From the NCBI RefSeq assembly GCF_019924045.1, contig NZ_JAHXBN010000013.1:1-64000 (forward strand): 64,000 nucleotides of DNA. Direction: 5' to 3'. The translations under genes were made by a program, and so were the position numbers. Each line of letters opens with the position of its first letter. Position 1 is the stretch's first letter. This document shows positions 20,028 through 27,944 of the stretch, one piece after another. The notes under the pieces are model-generated. The model saw nothing but the letters and a program-made list of their open reading frames with translations, ran no database searches and had not been told where the DNA came from. This DNA comes from Dyadobacter fermentans (lineage in GTDB: Bacteria; Bacteroidota; Bacteroidia; Cytophagales; Spirosomataceae).

Positions 20028-22124
20028 ATGGAACATCATCACCACCACAGTCATGCGGACCAAAAGCCGAAAGAGACACATTTGATGAATGCGTCCGCCA
20101 ACAGTCATCAGGCTGCGCACGATAGCGGGGATGGTGAACATGGCGGGCACGATAAACATGCAGGACATCATACATCGGACTTTCTCAAGAGATTCTGGAT
20201 TTGTCTTTTCCTAACACTGCCGATCCTGATGTTATCGCACATGATCCAGGAGTGGGCAGGGTTCCATTTGCGGTTCGCAGGGGATGGGTATGTGCTTTTG
20301 GCACTCAGCAGCATGGTGTACTTCTACGGAGGTTGGCCGTTTCTGAGCGGCTTGGTGGGCGAACTGAAAAGCAGGCGTGCGGGCATGATGACGCTGGTTG
20401 CCGTGGCCATCGCGACGGCCTATGTTTACAGTGTGGCTGTCGTATTCGGGCTTGAAGGGATGGACTTTTTCTGGGAGCTGGCAACGTTGATCGACATCAT
20501 GCTCATCGGCCATTGGTTGGAAATGAAGTCGCAGATGGCCGCTTCGCAAGCCCTGGAATCGCTGGTAGCCCTGCTTCCGTCGGTGGTGCACGTAGAAAAG
20601 GATGGGCAGGTAAGCGACATTGCGTTAAAGGACCTTCGCAAGGATGATATTCTGTTCATCAAGCCCGGTGAGAAGGTTGCAGCCGACGGATTGATTATAG
20701 ACGGCAGTTCCTACGTGAACGAAAGTATGCTTACCGGCGAGAGCGTTCCTGTTCAAAAGCGGAAGGATGATAAGGTAATAGGCGGTGCGATTAACGGGGA
20801 TGGTGTGCTGAAAGTGAGGGTCACCGGCGCAGGCGATGAGAGCTACCTGAACAAGGTAATCCACATGGTGAAGACGGCGCAGAGCACCAAGTCGAACACC
20901 CAGAACCTGGCAGATAAAGTGGCCGGTTGGCTCACATTGGTTTCAATTACTGTCGGTGTGGTCACTTTTATCGTCTGGTATACGGGCGGTCAGTCGCTCG
21001 CATTTGCTTTGGAAAGGATGGTAACCGTGATGGTAACATCCTGCCCGCACGCATTGGGCGTGGCCATTCCGTTGGTCATAGCGATATCGACCACGCTTTC
21101 GGCGACACATGGTCTTTTGATCAGGAACCGTACCGCATTTGAGAATGCCCGCAAACTCACGACAATCATTTTCGATAAAACCGGCACGCTCACCAAGGGA
21201 TCCCATGAAATACAAAAGATTATACCGGTTGATCATGAGCTTTCTTCCGACCAAATCTTGCAGTACGCTGCGGCGGTGCAACAAAACTCCGAGCACCATA
21301 TTGCGCACGGGGTTATCAGAAAGTTGAAGCAAAGGGGCTTGGGACTCTGGAAGTCCACTGATTTTGCTTACATGCAAGGCGTCGGGGTGACTGGCCTGGT
21401 AAATGGCAAGAAGGTTGTCGCCGCGGGCCCCAATTATTTCAGTCAGGAAAATAAACCCGTCCCCAGCATTCCCAAAGAAGTCGATCAGGCTACCGATACC
21501 GTAAATTTCATTCTCGTCGATGACAAACTGGTCGGTCTGATCACGTTGGCGGACAGCATTCGGGAAAGTGCTTCGCGGGCTATTCTGGAATTAAAGAGAA
21601 TGAACATCAAGTCTTTTCTATTGACGGGAGACAATGAAAAAATAGCGGAAGCTGTCAGTCAGAAATTAAATATGGACGGTTACCTGGCTAATGTGTTACC
21701 GCATCAGAAGCAAGACAAGATCCTGGAGTTCCAGCGAAAAGGGGAAATTGTAGCAATGACCGGTGACGGTGTAAACGACGCGCCCGCACTTGCGCAGGCA
21801 GACGTAGGTATCGCTGTGGGCTCCGGAACTGATGTTGCGGCAGAAACAGCTGATATAATCCTCGTCAATAGCGATCCTATGGATGTGGTTCAGATGATCA
21901 CCTTCGGCAAGGCTACGTATCGAAAAATGGCGCAGAATCTTGCGTGGGCAATAGGCTATAACGTTGTTGCGATTCCGCTGGCGGCTGGTCTGTTGTATCC
22001 GTCCTTCATGTTGAGCCCGGCCATGGGGGCCGTCCTGATGAGCGCATCGACGATCGTGGTCGCGATCAACGCGAAACTTCTGCGGGTAACTCAAATCCCG
22101 GACGGATCAGATCGTAATGCTTAA
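20028..22124 (+). CDS. copB: CopB-type (CPH) copper/heavy-metal P-type ATPase
   Basis: An inner-membrane P1B-type ATPase of 698 residues from the chosen ATG. A GTG 15 codons upstream is possible but adds no recognisable sequence. The N-terminus is strongly His-rich (MEHHHHHSHADQ, then GEHGGHDKHAGHH) instead of carrying CxxC metal domains. Membrane helices follow, then the actuator motif LTGES, the metal-site helix with C339-P340-H341 in TSCPHALG, the phosphorylation site D383 in DKTGTLT, the SEHHIAHG motif (HP-like locus written HH) and the hinge TGDGVNDAPAL. CPH plus a His-rich tail marks the CopB subgroup, linked to Cu(II)/Ag export, rather than CopA (CPC). No chaperone, CopA or metal regulator gene is adjacent. 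A perfect hairpin terminator follows. Confidence 0.92.
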   Translation: MEHHHHHSHADQKPKETHLMNASANSHQAAHDSGDGEHGGHDKHAGHHTSDFLKRFWICLFLTLPILMLSHMIQEWAGFHLRFAGDGYVLLALSSMVYFYGGWPFLSGLVGELKSRRAGMMTLVAVAIATAYVYSVAVVFGLEGMDFFWELATLIDIMLIGHWLEMKSQMAASQALESLVALLPSVVHVEKDGQVSDIALKDLRKDDILFIKPGEKVAADGLIIDGSSYVNESMLTGESVPVQKRKDDKVIGGAINGDGVLKVRVTGAGDESYLNKVIHMVKTAQSTKSNTQNLADKVAGWLTLVSITVGVVTFIVWYTGGQSLAFALERMVTVMVTSCPHALGVAIPLVIAISTTLSATHGLLIRNRTAFENARKLTTIIFDKTGTLTKGSHEIQKIIPVDHELSSDQILQYAAAVQQNSEHHIAHGVIRKLKQRGLGLWKSTDFAYMQGVGVTGLVNGKKVVAAGPNYFSQENKPVPSIPKEVDQATDTVNFILVDDKLVGLITLADSIRESASRAILELKRMNIKSFLLTGDNEKIAEAVSQKLNMDGYLANVLPHQKQDKILEFQRKGEIVAMTGDGVNDAPALAQADVGIAVGSGTDVAAETADIILVNSDPMDVVQMITFGKATYRKMAQNLAWAIGYNVVAIPLAAGLLYPSFMLSPAMGAVLMSASTIVVAINAKLLRVTQIPDGSDRNA

Positions 22125-22214
22125 TGCTGGCTGTGGCCGGTACCGCAAGCGGATATCCAGATTAATAAAAGCCTGCTGCCCAATAACCCGGGGTACTAAG
22201 CCGGATGCCCGGTC

Positions 22215-22253
22215 AAACTTATCTTCCACGTTCCGGTGGAAGATAAGTTTTCA
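22215..22253. terminator. Bidirectional terminator, perfect 15-bp stem
   Basis: Arms at 22215-22229 and 22236-22250 are perfectly complementary with the 6-base loop GTTCCG, flanked by AAA on the left and TTTT on the right. It lies between the convergent copper ATPase gene (ends 22124) and the oxidoreductase gene (ends 22265) and probably stops both. Confidence 0.88.
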
Positions 22254-22264
22254 ACCGCGGAGCG

Positions 22265-23287
22265 TTAACGCCACCCGAGTCCGGGTGCGACGTGCTCTAA
22301 AATAGAAGACAATACGTGTACATTGTAGTCAACTCCCAATGTATTTGGTATCGTTAAAAGGATGGTATCGGCTTCCTGAATGGCCTCGTCCTGCGCCAGT
22401 TCCCTGATGAGCTGGTCTGGTTCAGCGGCATAGCTTCTGCCGAAAATAGCACGCTTGTCCTGCTCAATCATTCCAATCTTATCGGTCCGGTTGCTTTCCT
22501 GCCCGAAGTAATAGCGGTCCTGATCGGTGACCAATGCGAAAATGGACCGGCTCACGGAAACTCTTGGCTCACGCTCGTGCCCCGCTTTTTTCCAGGCTTC
22601 TTTGTACAATCTGATCTGTTCCGCCTGCTGCACATGAAAAGGCTTGTCGCTTTCATCGTATTTCAGCGTAGAACTTTGCAGGTGCATTCCGTTTTCGGCC
22701 GCCCATACTGCCGTGGCATTGGAAGCGGCGCCCCACCAGATACGTTCGCGCAGGCCTTCGGAGTGAGGCTCCAACCGCAGCAAACCCGGCGGGTTTGGGA
22801 ACATCGGGTACGGATTGGGCTGTGCAAACCCTACGCCGCTTAGTTTATCCAGAAATTCCAGGGCCTTGCGGCGTCCCATACCGGCGTCGGTTTCCCCTTC
22901 GGCTGGTTCATAGCCAAAGTAGCGCCATCCGTCTATCACCTGTTCCGGCGATCCTCTGCTGATTCCCAGTTGTAATCGCCCTTCCGAAATCAAATCGGCG
23001 GCACCGGCGTCCTCTACCATATACATCGGATTCTCGTAACGCATGTCGATCACACCTGTTCCGATCTCTATTTTGCGTGTTTTGGCGCCTATCGCCGAAA
23101 GCAATGGGAAAGGCGATGCCAGCTGAGCCGCAAAGTGATGCACCCGGAAATATGCACCGTCCAAACCGATTTCTTCGGCAGCGACTGCCAGGTCAATGGA
23201 CTGAAGCAATGTGTCACTCGCGGTCCGGGCGTTGTAGGCCGGGTGGTTAGACCAATGCCCGAACGATAAAAAACCTATCTTCTTCAT
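22265..23287 (-). CDS. LLM-class flavin-dependent oxidoreductase (luciferase-like monooxygenase)
   Basis: A 340-residue cytosolic enzyme with the bacterial-luciferase TIM-barrel pattern: N-terminal GFLSFGHWSNHP, DLAVAAEEIGLDGAYFRVHH, KTRKIEIGTGVIDMRYENPM and EGRLQLGISRGSPEQV. These form the FMN-binding half. The C-terminal half contains GRSYAAEPDQLIRELAQDEA and ends with ADTILLTIPNTLGVDYNVHV. The family oxidises small molecules with reduced flavin and oxygen, and the substrate cannot be read from sequence. It is transcribed in the same direction as the universal stress protein gene 144 bp upstream and may share its mRNA. Confidence 0.9.
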   Translation of the reverse strand: MKKIGFLSFGHWSNHPAYNARTASDTLLQSIDLAVAAEEIGLDGAYFRVHHFAAQLASPFPLLSAIGAKTRKIEIGTGVIDMRYENPMYMVEDAGAADLISEGRLQLGISRGSPEQVIDGWRYFGYEPAEGETDAGMGRRKALEFLDKLSGVGFAQPNPYPMFPNPPGLLRLEPHSEGLRERIWWGAASNATAVWAAENGMHLQSSTLKYDESDKPFHVQQAEQIRLYKEAWKKAGHEREPRVSVSRSIFALVTDQDRYYFGQESNRTDKIGMIEQDKRAIFGRSYAAEPDQLIRELAQDEAIQEADTILLTIPNTLGVDYNVHVLSSILEHVAPGLGWR

Positions 23288-23431
23288 AACACGTATGTCT
23301 TGGTCAAATACCCGATTGGATTTTAAATGGCCTCTTAATCGATATCAAGGTCGGCAATAATACCATTTTTACGACCTTCTTGCAAAGCAAATGCAAAATG
23401 ACAGGGCCGGGCATCCATGGGTTTTTGAGCT

Positions 23432-24277
23432 TTATACGTGCTCGGAGAGCTTGTAGGTCCAGACTGCTTCATGGGTGTGGTTAATGACATTTTCGGCTAC
23501 GCTTCCCAGTACGAGGTGCGTCAGGCCCGTGTAGCCGTGTGTGGCCATGGCGATCATGGAACCGGGCATGCGGGCAGCGAATTTGAGAACGCCTTTTTCT
23601 TCGTTTGGCGCGTGCGTAACGTGCACACTATATTCGGTAAGGGCGTAATATTCGGCGAGGTCGCTGAGCATATGGGTCAATGCCTGATCCGTATCCCTCG
23701 AATCCGGAGTTTTTACATAAAGCAGGTGCAAGTGCGCACCCAGGAATGCTTGCAATGCCCTGATCTGCCATATGAAGCGGTGCTGCTGCAAATCGATGGT
23801 CGTCGGGAAAACGATGTTGCGGATTTGGCTGAGTTTTTGATTTTTATGAATGGAAATAACGGGGACAGGGGCCGTTCTGACAACCTTTTCGGTGTTTGAA
23901 CCTACGATCACTTCCGCGAGCCCGCCACTGCCATTTGTCCCCATCACCACCAAATCGGCCCCGGTTTCATGAATGGTTTTGATGATGATCTGATGGAGCA
24001 ATCCCTGTTCGACGCGGAAGCCAGGCTCCAAGCGCGTTTTCAACTCACTCCTCACCCGCGCAAAGTTCGTGGTGGCCTCGCGTCCCAATTCGGAGAGTAT
24101 TGAAGCGGAACCGATCGCATACCCGGTCGGGTCCAGGCTTTCCAGGTAAACGGGCGTCATATTCACCACATGCAGGGCAATTACCTCACCCCCGGCGGCT
24201 TCTGCCAGCTCAATGGCAAACCTGAGCGCGGACATGGAAAGTGCGGAGAAGTCGAAGGGAACAAGGATCTTTTTCAT
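23432..24277 (-). CDS. Tandem-domain universal stress protein
   Basis: A 281-residue cytosolic protein made of two UspA domains. The first (1-145) opens MKKILVPFDFSALSMSALRF and carries the nucleotide-binding signature GTNGSGGLAEVIVGSNTEKV. The second (about 155-281) ends with ATHGYTGLTHLVLGSVAENV, a matching G-2x-G-9x-G-S loop. ATP-binding Usp proteins accumulate under starvation or stress; the exact role here is unknown. It lies upstream of the luciferase-like oxidoreductase on the same strand. Confidence 0.93.
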   Translation of the reverse strand: MKKILVPFDFSALSMSALRFAIELAEAAGGEVIALHVVNMTPVYLESLDPTGYAIGSASILSELGREATTNFARVRSELKTRLEPGFRVEQGLLHQIIIKTIHETGADLVVMGTNGSGGLAEVIVGSNTEKVVRTAPVPVISIHKNQKLSQIRNIVFPTTIDLQQHRFIWQIRALQAFLGAHLHLLYVKTPDSRDTDQALTHMLSDLAEYYALTEYSVHVTHAPNEEKGVLKFAARMPGSMIAMATHGYTGLTHLVLGSVAENVINHTHEAVWTYKLSEHV

Positions 24278-24658
24278 ATGCAGGTCGCTTAGATCTAATG
24301 GTCATTTGGGAACGCTGCAAGTTATCGGCAAATGAGTGGATCAGGCATGATGAATAGTGCCTTACAGACTGACTTTTCTCATGTTTAGAGCGCCCGTTGT
24401 CATCAAACAAGTTTGTCTTTGTAGAAGTAGAATAGATTCCACTTGCGAATAATAACGATTGGTAATTAAATAAAAGTTAGTAGTTTGCTTACTGGTTGTA
24501 GAATTTTATCTACTATCGATCAGAATTCTAGTGATACCCAAGTGCGGAAGGCTGGTTGAATGCTGGTATTGGTTATACAAAATACACGGTTAGAGGTAAG
24601 TTTTACACCAATTTAAGGCTTTGGGCCTGGATCCGTAAACTCACAAAACCTTGTTGCT
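24278..24658. other. Divergent intergenic region between the stress protein and GH42-like genes
   Basis: No gene is seen in these 381 AT-rich bases. A 12-bp palindrome CAAACAAGTTTG at 24404-24415 is followed by GTAGAAGTAG, a motif that also recurs around 32866-32897. TAAGTTTT at 24597-24604 is one base off the -7 consensus and could be the promoter of the glycosidase gene. Confidence 0.35.
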
Positions 24659-26971
24659 ATGCAGAAAATGTTGCAGACGATTAGGGCCAACAGGAGCCAT
24701 CCTGTGCTGGTCAAAAAGCTTTTTTTAACGATCATTTTTTTCAACGTTATTAATTTTTGGCCGAAGGCGCACGCCCAGCAGCGCTACCTGGGGCTCAGCC
24801 TGGTAAATGAAGGCAACTGGAATAGTATGAAACTGATCGAGCAGGCACACGATGTGGGTTGCAATGCGGTTTTTTTGAGTATGCAGTGGGGGATGGTTAA
24901 TGGATACATCTCCCGGGTTTTGAAACAACAGTACGGAGAAGATTATAATGTATGGCAGATGTACGACGACCAGATCGCCAAGGCAAGGTCGCTGGGCATG
25001 AAGATCGGGATTAACGTCGCTGTCAGTACAGGCGATAATGTCACGCACAGCTATTCCGATCGTTACGGCATTAATACAGGGGACGGCTGGCTGAAAGAGG
25101 AGCGGATCCTGAATGTCGGATATGACGGTACGGAGGCCGTCTTTCAGAAATATGGTGGGCAGATCAACGGCGTCAATGTGCAGTTCGTAATGACTTCGCT
25201 TGCGGCACAGTCAACCCGTGACCGGATCGTCGATTTCACCAACAAAGTGTTAGAGCGGTACGGCTATCTTCAGGACACGGGTGAATTGCTTTATATCGAC
25301 TTGATCTACACGCGTAATGGAGAGGGGGAGTACGAGATCGGAACAGACAAATATCACTACGAACAACCGACGAACCTTCGAGATAACAACAGCCTCTCGG
25401 ATTACTCGCAGCCGATGGTGAGAGGTTACAGGGCCTGGCTTACAGCTAAATATGAAAAGATCCAGTCGCTCAATTTCTTATGGGGGACCAACTACCGTTC
25501 TTTCAACGAGGTGTCGCCCAAAAGACCGTCGGCCACCACCTTCACCCAGCCCGACGGCACCGACTGGTACTTGTACCGCACACAGGTATTGAAGGAGGTG
25601 AATACGATTTTCAAGAATACGGTCAAGGCGCACGACAGCCGGATCAAAGCCATATCGCATCATGGTTCGGTGTTTGATAAATTGTCGTTGGGAAGGACCA
25701 CGTTTTCCTTTGACGAGATTGCCGCCGAAATGGACGGGATCAAGATCAATGACGACTTCCTTTATGATCACCGGTTCGCTATTGATCTGCTGCGCTCGAA
25801 TCTTCCCGGAAAGCTGTACATCAACGAGGCCGGATTCAATGCGAGCCTGGGCATTGCCAATTTCATCGCCTACGCCACCGAGAGTTATTCCCATGGAGCG
25901 CAGATGGTGAGTTGTATGTTTTTTGAAAACCTGCTGAGTTCGGGCGGAGGACCAGCTGTCCGGCAACTGGCCGACACGTGGGTCAATCAGCCGGTTACAA
26001 CCCCGACTCCCAGCAATCAGGATACCTTTACATTATCGAATATCATTCAGCAGAATGGCTGCGTGACCAACCGTGACAGCTATTCGGGGGATTGCGACGC
26101 TTACAAAACCTGGATGGCCGCACGAAATAGCGCCAATGGTGCGCCAGTCAATATATTGCTGAACAATGACCTGAAAGTAGATTGCCAGCTCTCGATCACA
26201 GGATCGCCGAGCGACAGCAACCCACGGGTAGGGACGATGATCAACCTGTCGTCCGCCTGCGCGGGAGACTGTTCGGGGCTCACTTACCGCTGGGAGCTGA
26301 ATGGCACCCAGGTCGGCACGACCGCTAATCTTACCGACGTAAGAGTATCGTCAGTTCCGGGGACGTACATCTATTCGGTCACCGCCGGACAGGGTGGTTG
26401 CGCGAAAACGAGCGAGGTGGTGGTAACCGTCACCGATGTATTGCCCGTAACGCTGATCGCCTTTAAAGCAACCGCGAGAGAGAACCACGTATCACTCAAC
26501 TGGTCGACCGCCGAGGAAACCAATTCGAGCCACTTCGAGATTCAGCGCAGCGCTGCGGGAGATAACTGGTACGTCGTGGGAAGCGTTGAAGCCGCGAATG
26601 CGGGCCGCGAAAAAATCGACTATGAAGCCGTAGATAATGCGCCGCTCATGGGGAGTAATCTCTACCGCCTGAAAATGGTAGACCACGACAGTACATTTTC
26701 ATACAGCAAAATAGCACGCGTAGTTTTTGACAGCCCGGACCTGCTCTCATTTTATCCTAACCCGGCTGCCGACCGGCTGCAACTCACCGAAACAGCGCTG
26801 AAAAATGCCGCGTTTGTGGAGTTGCTGGATCAAAGCGGCAAAACGGTACTGAAAACCTCTAAGCCGGGTTCGGTGATCAGCATCGGTCATTTGCCGGCAG
26901 GAATGTACGTTCTGCAAATCACGGGCCGGGATGATATTGTCACAAGCAGAAAGGTCGCGATTGGCCGGTAA
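24659..26971 (+). CDS. GH42-like beta-galactosidase-type glycosidase with T9SS sorting domain
   Basis: A 770-residue exported protein. Residues 1-40 are a signal peptide with a long basic N-region, ending KAHAQ. About 43-440 look like the TIM barrel of a beta-galactosidase-type glycosidase: GCNAVFLSMQWGMVNGYI, ARSLGMKIGINVAVS, RNGEGEYEIGTDKYHYEQP (possible catalytic Glu), the GH42-like AWLTAKYEKIQSLNFLWGTN, and LYINEAGFN (possible nucleophile). Next comes a PKD/Ig-like module (SPSDSNPRVGTMINLSSACA to VVVTV), then a FnIII-like strand set (VSLNWSTAEETNSSHFEIQR). The end (LLSFYPNPAADRLQL to SRKVAIGR) is a type A T9SS sorting domain, so it acts outside the cell. Family assignment is by pattern; substrate unknown. 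Confidence 0.8.
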   Translation: MQKMLQTIRANRSHPVLVKKLFLTIIFFNVINFWPKAHAQQRYLGLSLVNEGNWNSMKLIEQAHDVGCNAVFLSMQWGMVNGYISRVLKQQYGEDYNVWQMYDDQIAKARSLGMKIGINVAVSTGDNVTHSYSDRYGINTGDGWLKEERILNVGYDGTEAVFQKYGGQINGVNVQFVMTSLAAQSTRDRIVDFTNKVLERYGYLQDTGELLYIDLIYTRNGEGEYEIGTDKYHYEQPTNLRDNNSLSDYSQPMVRGYRAWLTAKYEKIQSLNFLWGTNYRSFNEVSPKRPSATTFTQPDGTDWYLYRTQVLKEVNTIFKNTVKAHDSRIKAISHHGSVFDKLSLGRTTFSFDEIAAEMDGIKINDDFLYDHRFAIDLLRSNLPGKLYINEAGFNASLGIANFIAYATESYSHGAQMVSCMFFENLLSSGGGPAVRQLADTWVNQPVTTPTPSNQDTFTLSNIIQQNGCVTNRDSYSGDCDAYKTWMAARNSANGAPVNILLNNDLKVDCQLSITGSPSDSNPRVGTMINLSSACAGDCSGLTYRWELNGTQVGTTANLTDVRVSSVPGTYIYSVTAGQGGCAKTSEVVVTVTDVLPVTLIAFKATARENHVSLNWSTAEETNSSHFEIQRSAAGDNWYVVGSVEAANAGREKIDYEAVDNAPLMGSNLYRLKMVDHDSTFSYSKIARVVFDSPDLLSFYPNPAADRLQLTETALKNAAFVELLDQSGKTVLKTSKPGSVISIGHLPAGMYVLQITGRDDIVTSRKVAIGR

Positions 26972-26980
26972 ACCACACTG

Positions 26981-27020
26981 TTTGCCCGGTAGCATTTATC
27001 GGTGCTACCGGGGGCAAAAA
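26981..27020 (+). terminator. Terminator downstream of the GH42-like gene
   Basis: TTTGCCC-GGTAGCA pairs with TGCTACC-GG-GGGCAAA across a short loop, leaving a 2-base bulge on the right arm. It lies 9 bases after the stop codon and is flanked by an A run that would make it work in the minus direction as well. Confidence 0.65.
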
Positions 27021-27031
27021 ACGATTCGGTA

Positions 27032-27060
27032 TTGAGTTTTCCTTATAAATGCTAGTTTTG
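27032..27060 (+). promoter_or_regulatory. Bacteroidota-type promoter
   Basis: TTG at 27032-27034, an 18-base spacer and TAGTTTTG at 27053-27060 fit the -33/-7 consensus (TTG, 17-23, TAnnTTTG). The start codon of the 257-residue protein lies 23 bases further on, giving a short leader. Confidence 0.6.
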
Positions 27061-27083
27061 TGGCTTGCATTGATGGTTTTTAG

Positions 27084-27857
27084 ATGGAACGAATTACGCC
27101 ACACCTGTCCGGCAGGTCGCTGAATGATAGCATCCTGCACCAAACACCTTTTGAGAAATCCTTGCGAAGAAGACTGCATAAGGTAGGGTCAGTCCTGGAA
27201 CTGATTGAAACGGAAAATGAATATACCCCCGCTTCGGCGCTGTCTTCTGCCGATGAATTGCGCCGGCTTATTGACGCCTACGAGGTGCTGGACGGCGAGC
27301 TCGCCCGGGTGATCACACAATATATAGATGTATCCCTTGTACGCAAGCGCCTGTTCAAGGGCGAGGAAATGAGTATCAAGCACGTAGCGTATGTGATTAA
27401 GTCCACGGCAGCCAAGGGCAGGGCCGCGAAAGACGGCTATTCGAAAGAGGTGAAAGACATTTATGCTGCGATTTCCGTGCAAAATCCGCTGGCGCCTCCT
27501 TTTGATTTGGCAAGGCCTCATTTTGAAAAAGACCTGGATACGTTCAATTTGTCGTACCAGGTATTGCTCGATAATTTCAAACATCTCGTTGCCAGGGTGG
27601 GCACTGACGATGAGTTGGGCGGCATATCCCCTTATTCAGTGGCAACACTGCGGGCGCTCGTGGCACAGGCTGATAACCTGACCCGCGAGATTGCGGTGAT
27701 TGTTCAGAAAATATTCGTCGTTTACGAAGAGCGGCTGTTGGTTTTCGAGGAAATAAAAGAGAGCTGCCACGCGATCTGCAAACGGTCGCGATTCGTTTTG
27801 GGTTCGCATCATGCTGTTTATAAGGAGCTTATATCCTTGAAGCACGCAATCATGTAG
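27084..27857 (+). CDS. Hypothetical helical protein
   Basis: A 257-residue protein of unknown function with no signal peptide or membrane segment, so probably cytosolic. It is predicted by eye to be almost wholly helical, with heptad-like stretches (DELRRLIDAYEVLDGELARV, VATLRALVAQADNLTREIAV, IVQKIFVVYEERLLVFEEIK). Two short basic clusters (KSLRRRLHK, KGRAAKDGYSKEVK) and a C-terminal Cys-His group (KESCHAICKRSRFVLGSHHAVY) stand out. It has its own promoter and lies between unrelated units. The coding pattern and start are convincing; no family is recognised. Confidence 0.75.
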   Translation: MERITPHLSGRSLNDSILHQTPFEKSLRRRLHKVGSVLELIETENEYTPASALSSADELRRLIDAYEVLDGELARVITQYIDVSLVRKRLFKGEEMSIKHVAYVIKSTAAKGRAAKDGYSKEVKDIYAAISVQNPLAPPFDLARPHFEKDLDTFNLSYQVLLDNFKHLVARVGTDDELGGISPYSVATLRALVAQADNLTREIAVIVQKIFVVYEERLLVFEEIKESCHAICKRSRFVLGSHHAVYKELISLKHAIM

Positions 27858-27913
27858 AACAGGACTTAACAATAACTTAATATTAACGACATATCCGAAT
27901 AATCTTGCCGCCA

Positions 27914-27921
27914 TAGTTTTG
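27914..27921 (+). promoter_or_regulatory. Probable -7 element of the TonB receptor operon
   Basis: TAGTTTTG matches TAnnTTTG exactly, 24 bases before the start codon. No TTG is found at the usual distance upstream, so the promoter may be weak or activator-dependent. Confidence 0.45.
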
Positions 27922-27944
27922 TGTCAAAATATTAGACACTGATT

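Noticed and set aside
19834-20175. 113-codon minus-strand frame overlapping the copper ATPase start
   Set aside because: Its Trp/His/Cys-rich look is the reverse of the ATPase's His codons; no start signal or family.
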